A DNA stretch of 64,000 bases from Zantedeschia hybrid cultivar. Taxonomy: Eukaryota; Streptophyta; Magnoliopsida; Alismatales; Araceae. Made by a program: the position numbers and the translations under genes. Shown piece by piece: positions 33,487-46,465 of this stretch (within the stretch, counting starts at the first letter, position 1; each line of letters opens with the position of its first letter). The notes beneath the pieces were generated by a model that worked only from the letters and a program-made list of their open reading frames with translations, was not told the DNA's origin and ran no database searches. The DNA lies in NCBI GenBank assembly GCA_030544215.1, contig JARZZO010000003.1, positions 49,086,045-49,150,044 of the forward strand. Reading direction: 5' to 3'.

Positions 33487-34190
33487 AGTTAATAAAGTTA
33501 AAATGACATGAAAGGACACTTTATTATCTTTCTTTGATCAAAAGTAAAGGGTATTATAGTAAAATGTACTTCCACAACCTATCCTCCTATAAAAGACCCA
33601 AATGAGATTTTGATTAGTAAAGATGAAAAAGTAGTACTTTTTAAAAGTCAATGAAAAAGTGAGCTTTTTAACAAAAGGTATAATCAAGGTGTGCCAGATC
33701 GGCCGGGATCGGATCGGCTGATCCGATCGGTAATCAGTCAGACCGATCTGATTTCGAGCCCCGACCCAACGTACTGGGATGGGGATCGGCTGATCCAAGT
33801 TCCCAACGGCTAGTTCTAAACCAGCCGTTAGCTAGCCGAGGAGTTAATAAAGTTAAAACTGACATGAAAGGGCACTTTATTATCTTTCTTTAATCAAAAG
33901 TAAACGGCATTATGGTAAAATGTACTTCCACAATCTATCCAACCATAAAAGACCCAAATAAGATTTTGATTAGCAAAGATGAAAAAGTTGTACTCTTTAA
34001 AAGTCAATGAAAAAATGAGCTTCTTAACAAAAGATATAATCAAGGTGTGCCGGATCGGTTGATTCGATCGAAAATCGGCTAGACCGATCCGATCTCGAGC
34101 CCTGACCCAACGTGTTGGGACGGGGATCGCCGGATCAGACTAGATCGACCGGGATCGGCTGATCTAGGCTCCTAATGGCTAGTTCTGAAC
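33487..34190 (+). repeat. Tandem duplication of about 350 bp across the left end of hAT element A
   Basis: 33487-33838 and 33839-34190 share AGGAGTTAATAAAGTTAAAA, the AAAATGTACTTCCACAA block, and the sequence ATAATCAAGGTGTGCC through the first ~150 bp of the hAT terminus. Each copy therefore holds about 200 bp of host flank plus about 150 bp of hAT end. The copies differ at many sites, so the event is not recent. Confidence 0.85.
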
Positions 34191-37100
34191 TAGTCGTTGG
34201 GAACCCATGGAATGGGTTCCTAACGGCTAGAAGGGGCTTCTAAGCCCCTTCAATAGCCTATAACACCAAACTCACATTTCTCTCTCTTTCTAAAATTCCA
34301 TTCTCTCTCTATAATCTCTCTCTCTCTCAATCTCTCTAAGCTCTCATGCATACTCTCTCAACTCATAGCTCTCTAAGGGACAGGCGGATGGACTACATCC
34401 ACTTCTTTTTAATCATGTTCTCTCTAACATTTCTCTCTATTATTTCCCCTCTCTCTAAGATTTTAATCTCTTTTTAATATCTCTTTCTCTACTTTTGATC
34501 TCTCTATCATTCTTACACTCTCTAACATATTTCTCTCTCTTAAATTTTTTCATCACTAAATTTCTCTCTAACATTTTTCTCTCTATCCTTTTTATCTCTC
34601 TATCTTTCTTTCTCACTCTCTCTCTCTCTCAAGGTATAATATCTCACTCTCTTTTTCTCATTTTTCACTATCTTTCTCTCCCTATCATCCTCTCTTTCTC
34701 TCTTAATGTTTTATTATATATATATATTAAAGATGTCGACTTCGGAGCACAATGAGACCACATCTGTCACTTCTTATAGTGACCCGGGATGGAACCACTG
34801 CACCATCGTAGACATGGCTTCACAGAAGGTCAAATGTTAACTACTGCGATCGGATTATTTTCGGGGGAGTCTTTCTTTTAAAGCAACACGGTGGGGGTGT
34901 TAAAGAAGAAGTGAAGGGATGCACTGCTGTACCCTTAGAGGTGAATAATCAATTTTAAAATTACCTATGACAAAGAGAGATGAAAAAAAGAGCAACATCA
35001 ACAATAAGAGGTCAAATTAGAGAGAAAATGACACGTCCATCAGGTCAAGATATTTATATTTATCCTCCGAGAGATAGCCCTCGAGAGGGAGACATAGACC
35101 CTACCAAAAGGAGGTCCACTGCATTTGAAGATTTTCCTCAAGGTAAGACATACATTTCCTTGATTTCAATGAGTTATCTACGTTTCACCTCGGTTAAATT
35201 GGTCTTAAATCATCTTTTCTTTTAAGATGATTTGCATCGAGTTATAGAGGAAAATAGAAGATCTTTTGCTGAGGAGGAAGTGTATAGATGCACCTGTGTT
35301 AGTCAACACGTTGGGCAAAGGAGTGGATCCGGACAAGGGTCCAACGAGGAGAAAATTTATGACTTGACTAAGGACAATGACCCTAGAGTGAGTCCTATAG
35401 ATGCTTTCATAACAAGGCAGAGGGATAGACAACTATCGATCACGACTACCATGAAGAATTTGAAGTTATGCAACGAGAAGATTGGTTGTGCTGTTTCGAG
35501 ATGATTTTTCTATAACAATGTACCGGCCAATGCTACAAAGGGTCCTTATTGGCAGGATATGATTGAGACTATTGGATATGTGGGTAAGGGTATTCCTGGA
35601 CCAACTCCCAAGGAGATATACAACACTTACCTTCTTCAAGAGGTAAGTGATCTCAAAGAGTATTTCGAGCCAATTTGGGATGAAAGAGGCTACACAATAA
35701 TGACAGATTGTTGGACAAATGAGTACTTAGGATTAGTTCAAGATACTTAGATTAATAGATTATATTTTTTAGTTAATTGAGACATTCTCTATAACATTAT
35801 GCAACTTCATATAAAGTTACTGGCCAAATGTTGATGGAGAAGATGCCACATCTATATTGGGTTCCTTACTCTACTTACTCCCTAGATTTGATGTTAGAAG
35901 ATATTGGGAAGGATGCAAAAGTGGCTAAGATAGTAAAATCAGCCAATTCATCACATCCTATATCTACAACCACGACTATGTGCTTACGTTGATGCGCAAA
36001 CGTACCGATCAGAGGGAGTTACTATGCCTTAGGGTAACTCGTTCTGCCTCTACGTACATTTCTTTGGACAGTCTATAATCACAAAAGCACCCTTAATGCA
36101 GATGATTCCAAACAAATGATAGGAGGATTGGATGACAAGACAAGCGAAGCATGATGCTAGAGACAAGGGGAAGCAGGTTGATGACTTGATCGAGAGCCAA
36201 AACTATTAGAAGGATATCAAGATGATTTTGAGCGTAGTTGAACCTCTTGTGTGGGTTCTAAGGATGATGGATGATGATAAGGCGGCCACAACGGGATATT
36301 TGTATGAAGCTATAAATCGTACGAAAGAGGACATTGCCGGGGCCAACAAAAGTACATACTGAAAGTGGCGAGATATCATAGATGCAAGATGGGAACACTC
36401 CACCATGACTTGCATGCAACATGTAACAAAATAAGTCATTTCTTATTACTCAGGCAGTCAAACTTGAATTTTTTCTATAAGTTATTCCTTATTAATTTTA
36501 TTTTCAATTCCTTAGGACATTTCTTCAACTCAAGATACTAATATAGTACTACTACTCAGCATTTGCCCATTGATAAAGAAGTCACCTATGGGACTCAAAA
36601 TGTGATTCGACGCATGTTACATGATGAGGATTGTGTTATCATAGCATGCAACTAAATGCATGACTATAGGTTCCAGTCACTATATTTTGGTACTAATCGT
36701 GCTCAACGGGTAGTCATGTTGCTTTCACTAATACTTTCACCAAGTAATTATCAATTCCATAATTTACAACGTTAATTATTGGCTGGATCATAGAATTACA
36801 ACTGACTGGTGGATAGATCATAGGAAGGCTCCTGGTTATGAAGATCTTGAGTATGTTGCCATCCGTGTATTGAGCGAAACCACGTCGGCCTCTGGCTATG
36901 AGAGGAACTAGTCTACATTTAGCTTGATACACACCAAGCAAAGGAACTGATTAAGCTTATCGACATTGGAGCAATTAGTCTTTTGCCACTACAACATGCG
37001 CTTGAAAACTAAAGAATCTTAAAAGAATTCAAGAGAACTAGAGAGAAGAAGCACGTGGGAGAGATGAAGTTGCCGGTCGACCAATGCAAGCAGAACAATA

Positions 37101-38423
37101 GGTTGAGGAACCGATCAATTTGGACGAGATATTTGAGGAGCATAACCCACTTCACGCATGGGTGGATGCGATGAATGTTTTGGGTCCATCAGAGTTTGAC
37201 CCAAATGATCGCTCATAGGCAGAAGGAGAATTGGATGGCATCCTCTTATCCGTAGAGTTCTTACTTCCACCTCCTTTAAAACGACAAAAGAAATCCACCA
37301 AAGTTTAGGTAAGTGTAAGGGTAAGAGACTAACAACTCTTATAGATATTGCAGATTTAGAAATTGTACAAGAGGAGTCGTCAGACGAGACACCAGAACCG
37401 AGCGACAAAGTCGTTTACCAAACTTCAGACGACTCTACTTTGGCCACGAGTATCCCTGACGACGACGATGATGATCCACATAAAAGTCAAGGTGGATCCT
37501 TGCAACAATAGTCATCTCGAGGGTGTGGATCAACTCAACATAGTGAAACTCCTCCAGTTACTTTCACAGAGCAACATCAATTTACACATGTTACGCAGGA
37601 TGAAGACCATTCCAATAGGTTGGCCAAGGACACATCAACAAGAGATAAGGATAAAGGAAAGTAGTAACAAGAATTTCTAAGGAGTGCAAGAAAAACATCA
37701 AAAGAGTATGCTCAAGAGCATTCGTCTGATGCATCCTCTCAAGTTCCAGTAGAGGGTTATAGTACTTATGGATATCTAGCCGAATATTATCCATATGCAC
37801 CACCATATGATGCATCGAGTTAGTTAGGAGGATATCCCCCTTATCCTCCAAACTCATATGCTTCCTCTTTTCAATCCTTAGAGGGATCTTATTGTGGGCC
37901 GGAGACACAAAGATAGATATCGGTGACAATCATCTATAGTAACACCGATGACTATAACCACTTTCTATAAGGATATCAACAATGGTACCAAGATTATGTC
38001 TTGGGCCGATTATGTGCAACATTTATATAGCATCTACAATGTAAGGTTAGAATAACTGTATGTCTACAATTTCTCTCTGTTTTTTTTATTTTTACTATCA
38101 TGTAATACTTCGGGGTAAAGTTTTATGTCCCCCCATGTCTTCAAGCTTTTTTCAACGTTAATAAAATTCCAAGGCTTACCCGAGGTCCTAGATAATTTCG
38201 GGTAAATATAAAATTTTCTGATTTTTTTTGTAAATTTTTCTGATTTTTAGACCTTTTTTCTTTTCTTTTTTCCCCCCCTATTTTCCCTATTTTTATTCTA
38301 TTTTTTCTCTTTTTTTAATTGGTTCAGCTGGATCGGCCTGGATCGGTCTGGGATTGGATCGGATCGGCCGATCTGCTCGGTGGGGACCAGATCGATCCGA
38401 GTCCGATCCCTATGTTGGCCTTG
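34041..38423 (+). mobile_element. hAT transposon A with degraded transposase
   Basis: Perfect 8-bp target duplication GATATAAT at 34033-34040 and 38424-38431. Ends begin CAAGG and end CCTTG, and both terminal 150 bp are crowded with GATCGG/CCGATC motifs, likely transposase-binding subterminal repeats. Order: left end, a long CT-rich leader (34260-34720), a broken transposase gene, right end. It is related throughout to element B (53436-61485). A further copy of its left end lies outside the element because of the tandem duplication at 33487-34190. Confidence 0.9.
34733..38055 (+). pseudogene. hAT transposase, element A (BED, DUF659, dimerisation regions)
   Basis: ATG at 34733 opens DPGWNHCTIV and KVKC, the start of a BED-type zinc finger, then a stop at 34838. 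Later pieces match DUF659-type hAT transposases: FFYNNVPANA, PTPKEIYNTYL, MTDCWTNEYLG (35510-35740). Compared with element B, about 190 bp are deleted near 35800, removing the middle of the catalytic-domain region. The C-terminal dimerisation region is recognisable at 36800-37015 (APGYEDLEYVAIRVLSETTS, SLIHTKQRN, LEQLVFCHYNM) but has internal stops. A low-complexity C-terminal tail extends to a stop at 38053-38055. GTAAGA-type splice sites (35142) suggest the original gene had introns. Non-functional. Confidence 0.85.
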
Positions 38424-38431
38424 GATATAAT

Positions 38432-40499
38432 CCAACTATAGTTCCAAACAATACCTAAGAGAACCCAAATACAAGGTGTGGACCCCTGGTGAAGCAAATT
38501 TCTGCACACCCTCCCCTCAGCCATTCATTCTCCTGCAGTTCTCAAACCCGTGCCCTACTACTGGAGCAAACCCAAGTAGATGAGTTGCATCTCTACAGGA
38601 GGCCAGCCAAAAAAGAGTACATCCCAAAACATTACATGACAAAGATTATATGAACGATTCTAAATGACAAAGATAGTATGAATGATTCTAAACATGTCTA
38701 CAAAAGAAAGTTCAAGAAAGTAGGAACTAACCCAATCACCAAAGTAGTCCATGCAGTAGCAAGACATGCTGTTGTGCTCACACCCCCGGAACTAACCATC
38801 TTTTTAATCTCTTCATGTCTGACATCACTACTGCTTTTCAACTGTCCAAGGAACAGCTCATCCTCAGGTCAAGAAAACTTCCAAGACAAACAAAGACAAT
38901 GTGGAAGATGCTACAATAATCAGGAAAATACCCATAAATTTTCTTAGTAAGGGAATGGAAGGCATCAATTTTGAAGCAAAAAACATGCTGCTCCAAGATG
39001 GAATGAACATACAGCAGGCTCAAAAACTGAGAATAAGAGGAATAATTTGACAAAGGGAAAGAAACTATCTAAACACAATAATTGGTATAGACCCTATTAC
39101 AAAAAAAAGATGGCTGCACAGGGGCCCATGCAGTGCACCTAGCCACTTAGGGAGGTTCAGTGGCCTCGAAGTTACTAACATGGTTTTTTTTTCCTTTTCA
39201 AAAATGGGTTGTCTAATCAGTTTTCTTTCATCATACAGTTACCTAAATAGATGCAATATCCATTACATGACATGAAGCAGTTGTTCAGTTGGATTGGAAC
39301 ATATGAAAGCAACATCAAAATTTATGTCGATGACAACTAGCTTGTATATCTTCTGTCAGTGGTTAGTCAGGGTTTGAGGCAACAGGAAAGAGATGATACA
39401 GGCTCTGCAGGAATAAATTGGAGAAGGAAAAAAAAGGAAATTATCATATCTTACGAAATACTTCATCCCTCTATATGGCATCATCTACTCTTTTAAGATT
39501 CGTTCCCATCACGAGTAAAAGCCATAAGGACATGGGAAAATGGTGTGCAGCTTTGTTTATTCCCCATTTTTTGTTTACCTCGTTGTGTCCCATCTCATTT
39601 TTTATTCCATTTGTTTTGTATATGTCCTTTTTTCCTTCTTAGTTTTGGAAAACAGATGAATTACAAACTGCTGAATTGTGCCTTCTCTTCTATACTTTAT
39701 GCTTATATGGTTTTGTTAATTCCACCCTTTTACACACGGCCATAAGTCATACATCTCTTATACTCGATCCACTTTTAGGTTGCTACTGTTTGCCTTCCTT
39801 TTTTCTAATGGCATACCATATCACACTGTTTTGTGAGTTGTTTGGTCAAGGGATCGGGAAAAATGCCGTAGTCTTCTTATTTTTTATTCCCTCCGCCATT
39901 CCTCACTGTTTATTTACCACTGTACTACACAGACTAATTGAATAGCTTTTATAGGCTGTGGCAAGAAAGCTTTATCTTTACAGACTTGTACACACACACA
40001 GGGTCATCGCATAGCATGCTGCCCCATTGAGTGGCCACATTGTCTGAAAAAGGTAAAAAACCTTGCTGACCTGGGAGGTTGGGGTGTTTGATTGAGGTGA
40101 AAAGACATTGCAATTTGGAACAATAAATGCTGTATTGAGTCTGCAGAGGTGGGAATGGTGCCCCGGACAAACTTGAGGCGCTCTGCCCATGCACTTTTTC
40201 GCAAGAAAAAAATAGGTGATCTAAATCAGGTTGCTGCAATCAGACATTGCCAATGTTCCATATCATGTCCATTCTATACCATTTTAACATATATGAGTGC
40301 TAATAGGATGTTTTCATCTGATTCATTTATTCTGATCCTAAGATGCAAGACTCGCTCATTTATCATTATACCTATTCCCAAAAGCACTTTTGTTCCCTGT
40401 CTCTCTTTCTATTCCAAAAGAAAAATTTTAGTAAACTAGAAGATCCCCAGCTCCCATCTTTCCATACCCACTTCGTGCTTCCAAGTACTAGTTGGTTTC
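38432..40499. other. Intergenic sequence with a possible LINE fragment
   Basis: Mostly unrecognised. On the minus strand at about 39960-40240 the translation DLDHLFFSCEK resembles the zf-RVT tail of LINEs, a weak match. Between 38432 and 39950 I see no gene; short open frames there have no supporting features. Confidence 0.3.
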
Positions 40500-42260
40500 C
40501 AGCTCATTTATCACACTTTCATCATCTAGTAGTCTGGTCTGGTCGGACGTTTAGCTCACCAGGTCCCCTACCTCTTTCCCCAAATCTTAAATTACAACCT
40601 GAAAAAAAAGGAAGCACAGGAGCTGATCATAAAATCCTCCCTCCTGAGACAGCCCAATCAAATTATCAAACTATGTCAACGTTCAAGTTAATCCAATCGC
40701 TCATTTGGTCTTGTTCTCTACAACCTGTTGAGATTGAGAATCTTGTGAGATCTCGTAAGATTGCAGTCCATGGATGTACCTTTGAGTTTGAGCATGAGAC
40801 TGATTGAAAAGATCAGACCATCCAGCACCATTTACATGTATGCAACTCCTGCAGATATTATTGTTGAGGAGATATCATTGCATATGCTTATGCATCCTCC
40901 CTCTGCTTATGAGACTATGTTTACTGCCTTTCCTTGCTCTACTTGGCCTCAGTCTAGTCTGATGACTTACCATACTACCAATTATAATCCCACTGCTTGA
41001 TTTTATTGCACACGTCGTCAATAGCGAGGGCATCTCACTGATCACTGTTTGAGAAAAGCCTAGTCTAATACACTTACTACGTGTCCTGGAGCTCTGTTCC
41101 CCTTTCTGCCATTGCTGTTACTCTTTGTCTATCTCAGCTGGCCACTTTACTTCGACTGGTTCAACTACTCTAGTCCATCAGTTTGTGCAGTGTCTTAGCG
41201 CCCTTTGACATGTTTACTTCACTTGGCACTATCTCTACCTGGCTTCTTGAGTTTGGACCTTTTTTGCTTTATGACTTCTGATGATTCTCTACTTACTCAT
41301 TTTTCTCTCATTCTTGCACCCTTTTACATGCACACTGCTGACCTCTTCGTGAATCTCAATGCAGCAGTAGTTCACTCCATCTTACACGCACCTTCACAGT
41401 TTTACTTCCTTTTAAGATAAAGTTCATCTTAAGAAGTTCAAGTTTCATTTGTGCTCAACATTGTTCAACTTTCTATGAACTGGGTCTCTCTTAGTCATCT
41501 TGCTTATTCTAGTTACACAATTTCATTAACTGCCCTGTCTTGCTCTGTGCAGGATATTTGTACAGCCCAGAAAATTGGGATTGGCATAAAGTGGTGGACT
41601 ATATCATCTGGAGCATCCTCATCTATTTCATCCATCTTGTCTGCTCCTTCATGTGGTTTTGTTTCCCTTGTTGCTGACCTATGACATCAAAGACTTTACA
41701 TCCTTCTGGGCAATATCTTGAAACTTTGTTAGAATACAGTCTAGCTCCTTCTAACCCGTTACCGATATTTACATGTTGCCCATCGGCAAAACACTTGGCC
41801 CTTCACTTTTCTCCACAATAATATGTATCTGCCTCCTTTTGACTTCATACATTCTAATATTTGGGGTCCAGCTCTTTTAGCTCCAATGACGGTTTTCTAT
41901 TACTACATAAGTTTTTATTGATGACTTTTCTCAGCTTATCTGTCTTTAGCTAATGCATCCATCTTCTATAACTCTCATTTCTAACTTTAGTTTTATTACC
42001 ATGGTGCACAGCCAATTTCATTGTCGTATTGAAGTCTTTCATATTGAACGCGCTCAAGAATATCCTTTTATTATATGCAAAATCTCCTTACATTCTTTCC
42101 AACAATTTTATTATTGCATGCATAGGCAAGATAGTACAGCTGAGAGAAATAATTGTCATTTGAAGACTACTCGTGCTCCCCCATCGCAGCTACGTTCCTC
42201 ACTCCTTTTGAGCCAAAGCCATGATCATTTTGATAAATCTTATCAACATCATTGTTGGAT
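40500..42260 (+). pseudogene. Highly decayed Copia internal region (integrase)
   Basis: From 41835 the translation LPPFDFIHSNIWGPALLAPM then FYYYISF matches the Copia integrase core. After 41990, FITMVHSQFH, VFHIERAQEYP, STAERNNCHLKTTRA and further segments follow the rest of the integrase in the right order, with frameshifts and stops between. Upstream blocks to 40500 may be gag and protease remnants but are too worn to align by eye. No LTRs were found. Confidence 0.55.
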
Positions 42261-43600
42261 TTAGAAAAAAAAAAACTACTCATATCCTACACATTTAACC
42301 TTGACTCTACCAAATTTTTTGCCTTTCCAACTTTTTGGTCTCCACCATTTTCTTTTGCCAGTTTTCAAGAACTTAACCATCATGTATGCTTAACTATAGG
42401 AAAACTAAAAGGAAAGGACCATGATACCCTTTCTCTTGGTCAGAGGCATAGCCAGGATTTTTTACTTAGGGGGCCAAAATAATTTTTTTGGAACGAGTAA
42501 ATTTTAATAGATACTAATTATTTGGTAATTTGGTTCTCCAAATAAAAAAATGTATTATTTTCATGGGATATATTATTTATTAGTAAATGCTAAAAAGAAT
42601 TTGTATTGATTTAGGCAAAAAAAAGGCAAATTTTATGGGGATGGATGTATTTTCATGGATACTGTTTATTAGTAAATTACAGGTTACCAAATTGAACTTG
42701 TAATGATCATATATGAAATGTAAAATAACCTCTCTTTAAAGATAAAAGTTGAAAAAAAAAAGATCATCTAGACTCTTGAAATGTTTATAGCATGTAATAT
42801 AAAACTATTTTTCCAACCCCCCCACCCCCCCAAACAAAAAAAAAATTCTTTGAAATCTTCACAAGTTCAAAAATCATGATTTAATCATGCAATGTAAAGA
42901 AAGTTCTGTATAATTCAAAATTTCAACTTATTCTTATATAATATATTTGAAATTTCATGTTATATATTAGAACTGAATTTAAGACATTAAATTTTGACAT
43001 TTCCCCTGATTTTTTATTTAGTCTTCGTTTTTTTTTTAAAATTCAGATTAATTTTTTGAGGTTGATATTTTCTTGAGTCCCAACTTAGTGACATGATTAA
43101 TAGAGGATCATAAGGTCTTCAAATCAAGAATCAGGGACACCTTTGAGGGAGACAAAGATAAGGCCAGGATGTTTTGCAACCTCCTCTGGTGGCAAAGGAC
43201 TGCCTCCTACGGCCAATGTCATGGGAGGAAGACAAGGGGACGACAAGAGGTCATATGCAAGAATCATCTGATGCATTTTGGGGAAAGATTGCCCTCATTA
43301 GTTGTTAGGTTGCTTGTGTAACTGGGAGCTTTGCAAAGAGTACAGAGTCTAGAGAATACGAGGCTCATTGACATCATATACCTTTTGAGAAAGGAATGTA
43401 CCTATCTGTATATTATTTAGGATGAAAAATGGTAAATTTCTTAATCTGGTTGGAGACCATGGAGGTGCTCATGTGGACATTCTTGAGAAATTTATATGGA
43501 TGGAAGAAGGAATACAAACTGAAGAAGAGCCATGTGGGATGGATGGATGGGATAGGCAAGAGAAACAATGGTTAACCACACTCACACACACACGAAACAC
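42261..43600. other. Unassigned intergenic sequence
   Basis: AT-rich to about 43080, then mixed. No element ends or proteins recognised. A C-rich tract lies at 42818-42831. Confidence 0.3.
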
Positions 43601-43602
43601 AC

Positions 43603-43752
43603 AGAGAGAGAGAGAGAGAGAGGCATCCATGCAGAGTTCGTTGTCCCCTTCTCACTGTCATGTTGGGGAGGGCCGGAGGGGAGTGGATGCAACATGACAG
43701 TGAGAAGGGGACAACGGACTCTGCATGGATGCCTCTCTCTCTCTCTCTCTCT
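43603..43752. repeat. Near-perfect 62-bp inverted repeat (hairpin) with GA/CT outer arms
   Basis: 43603-43664 and 43691-43752 are reverse complements over 62 bp with one difference, which would be a G-U pair in RNA; the loop is 26 nt. The outer 18 bp are (GA)n/(CT)n, the inner 44 bp unique sequence such as GGCATCCATGCAGAG. Such near-identity means recent origin or conversion. It could be a small foldback element or a small-RNA precursor; nothing in the sequence decides between these. Confidence 0.8.
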
Positions 43753-44094
43753 GCGCGTGCGCTTGTAGCTGTTTTTTTTTTTTTTTTTTTTGTTTGGGTG
43801 GGGGGGGGGTGGGGGAGGGGGGAGGCATGTGCTGGGGCAAACCTAAAGGCAATTACTACTAAGAACCCCAATGTGCAATGCACGATGGCACGCAGCAACT
43901 ACTAGGAAGCCATCCTTTCAACAGGGTTGTCCAAGTTAAAACAGTTTGAGATGAAGGATCCGAGGTTGTAGCAAGGGATAACAGGTGTCAAGCCTTACAA
44001 CTCAGTACCGTCTAGGCAACAAGGCTTTTTTTTTTGGAAGCATAGGTGGTTAAATGCCTTATTGAAGTTAGAAAAAGCTTGCCTAGGTGCAACT

Positions 44095-44755
44095 TAGGAA
44101 CCATGGAAGGCGGAATTGGCCGATTCTGATCCAGATCTCAATGGGTCGCAATCCAATTACAAAGAGAAAATCCGATCCCCTAAAGAAAATAATAATAATA
44201 AGGGCCAGAATTGGCTTGGAATCAGCAAGAATCGGGCTGATTCGGCCTAGATTGGCCATGAATCGGGCTGATCCTGCCTAGATTGCCCAATACAGGTCTA
44301 ATCCAGCCAATATGAGCTCAAAAACCTGAATTTTTACCATTCAACCATTTAATAATGTAGTATGTATCGGATTTCTCATATTGAAGGGATTAATTAGTGT
44401 TATTGTATTGTATGTTATTGTGTCACGAAAAAGTTAATCATTGATTAAAGTTATATGTTTAATCTTGAACCCCAATTAACTATTACCAAACCAAATCAAT
44501 AAAATTCCATTAGATTTGATTGTTAATATGTCTTTTTCACTATTTTTAGTTTCTTTCCATTTTTTCTTATCTTTCTGATTTTTTTTATTTTCTCTGATTT
44601 TTTAGAGTTTTTCAATTTAAAATTTTAGGCTGATCCAAGGATCGGTCTTTTCCCAATGGATCCGCCGATTCTACCAATCCGATCCCGATCTAGATTGGAC
44701 CGACACTAGGCAATTCTCAGCGCCGATCCGATTCTACATACGTTGTTAGGAATCT
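44095..44755. mobile_element. Possible hAT-derived relic with GATCGG/ATTGG motifs
   Basis: Both ends contain CCGATTC, GATCC and GGCTGAT words in inverted arrangement (44110-44290 and 44630-44740), with an AT-rich core, reminiscent of the subterminal repeats of elements A and B. Clear ends and target duplication are missing. Confidence 0.35.
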
Positions 44756-45516
44756 TTGGGAGGGCCTAGCACGTCTAGGCAAATGCCTAGGCTAGTTTAT
44801 AGGCCAATTAAATTGGGTCCATTGGGACCCAATCTTGATATAAGTAGGGTTGTATGGAGGATGTGCCCTAGCTTTCGATACCCCTTCATCTTGTCTTCCA
44901 CATTATTCCATCTTCTTCCTCATCTATGGCATCATCCCTCCTCAACGAACAAATCTCAGACTCTCAGTATCTAGGATGAGGCACTCCTATATGTTCTCCT
45001 CTTACCATGATGTGGCAATAAGCCCCAATTGCCCATATGATGAACTTAGAATGGCACTTTCTGTTGTTAGCATCCTCTTGCCCTTCTTGCCCTTCATGTA
45101 TGCCTAACCCTTCAACTCCTTCATCTTCAAGTGTTTGTCTTCATGTCTATGCATGTCTCTCCCCCTCTCCCCTCCCCCTTGAACCTACCACTTTCTTGTG
45201 AAGGTGCCACCTAGGCTTTGCTTAGGCAGGTGCTTGAGTGCTTGGGCACTCCGGGACCCAAGTACACCTTGGATCATCTTACTGCCTTGACAACTAGGTA
45301 AAAAGGATGTAGGAGATGCATAGGTAATAAACTCTACCTCCACAACTAATGGAATATAACAGGCATACATAGCATTGGTGTTTTGTTGCTGCTACTCCCA
45401 CTATGGCATAGTTGTGGCAGCCGCCGCCAACACCAATGAGGTTGTTGTAATATCCATTATCACTAACGATGCCTTTGATGAATAGAGAGGGTGCAAGGAA
45501 GATGAAGATCATTACC

Positions 45517-45530
45517 ACCATGGATGCCCT

Positions 45531-45588
<58 letters not shown>

Positions 45589-45650
45589 GTGTGTGTGCAT
45601 ATGTGTGCGTGCATGAGAGAGAGAAAGAGAAAAAATGGCATCCATCTTGG
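45517..45650. repeat. CT/TA/TG/GA microsatellite foldback
   Basis: GGATGCC(CT)n, then (TA)n at 45549-45580, (TG)n, then (GA)n and GGCATCC, so outer parts pair as an imperfect hairpin. The GGATGCC-(CT) motif is the same as in the hairpin at 43603-43752, and a related GGATGG-(CT)n copy lies at 45674-45700. Confidence 0.6.
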
Positions 45651-45861
45651 CGATAGCCTTCGCCCATCTATTGGATGGCCCTCTTTCTCTCTCTCTCTCT
45701 CTACATTCTATCTTGATAACCTAGTTGCCAAAGCGCGCCCCGTCTGCTCCCTCTGCTACAGAGAGAGAGAGGGGGGGGGGGGGGAGAGAGAGTCTAGGCA
45801 GTTGACGCAACATAGACCACATCTTAATCAATGCCATCTAACTAGAATGTGGAAGTGCCTA

Positions 45862-46465
45862 CTGTCACAGTCTGAATTAGAAAGACGCAATTGTTTGGCT
45901 TACCATGTAGCACCCTAGCCAAAAGCATAACACTAAGACAAGCCTAACCTTTTGGCACAATATTAGAGTTTTGTCATTGAAAATTTTACAAAGTCCAAAG
46001 ACTTGCACACACCTTTTTAGGACTTAAGTGCCATCCTAAGCCCGAGCACCTTCATCGGTTGCACATACATGGGACAGTCGTACTTGGGACTTGTTGGTTG
46101 TATGCCAAAGTACCTTGCCTAGGAACCCTCGCTCCGACTGATGTGACCACCCCCCTACACGCACACATCTTGATAACCTAGCTCACAGTCTTGATTGGAA
46201 AGACCTAATTGTCTGGCCAATCATGTAGCGCCCTGGTGCCAAAACCACAACACTAAGATCAGCCTAACTTTTTCCTACAATATTAGGAGCTTTGCAGCGT
46301 CCATGCACCAAATACAGAGTTATGCACACATCTTTCTAAGACTTGTGTGCCACCATAAGGGGGAGCACCTATTTTGGTCGTACGTACACATGACAGTCGT
46401 CACTCGGGACATGTCGACTGCATGCCAAAGCACCTTGCATAGGAACCCTCACTCCGACCGATACA
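45862..46465 (+). repeat. Two direct repeats of about 300 bp, retrotransposon-like
   Basis: Block 1 (about 45862-46145) and block 2 (about 46187-46465) share CACAGTCT, AGACSYAATTGT, CATGTAGC(A/G)CCCT, CACAACACTAAGA-like, ACACATCTTT, GACAGTCGT and AGGAACCCTC in the same order. The TGTCACAGTCTG start and overall character suggest Gypsy-type LTR or untranslated sequence. No coding region or second boundary is visible. Confidence 0.55.

Noticed and set aside
33388..38458. CCATTTGGAAC (33393) and GTTCCAAAC (38440) as ends of a MITE enclosing hAT element A
   Set aside because: Plausible but the ends are imperfect and no clean target duplication is visible; not strong enough to annotate.
43568..43905. 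Overlapping frames of 64-108 codons over the hairpin
   Set aside because: Produced by the inverted repeat and GA/CT tracts; the same words appear on both strands.
45294..45918. Open frames of 115 and 149 codons across the microsatellite region
   Set aside because: They translate CT/TA/GA repeats into L-S-L-S and Y-I-Y-I runs; no gene-like content.
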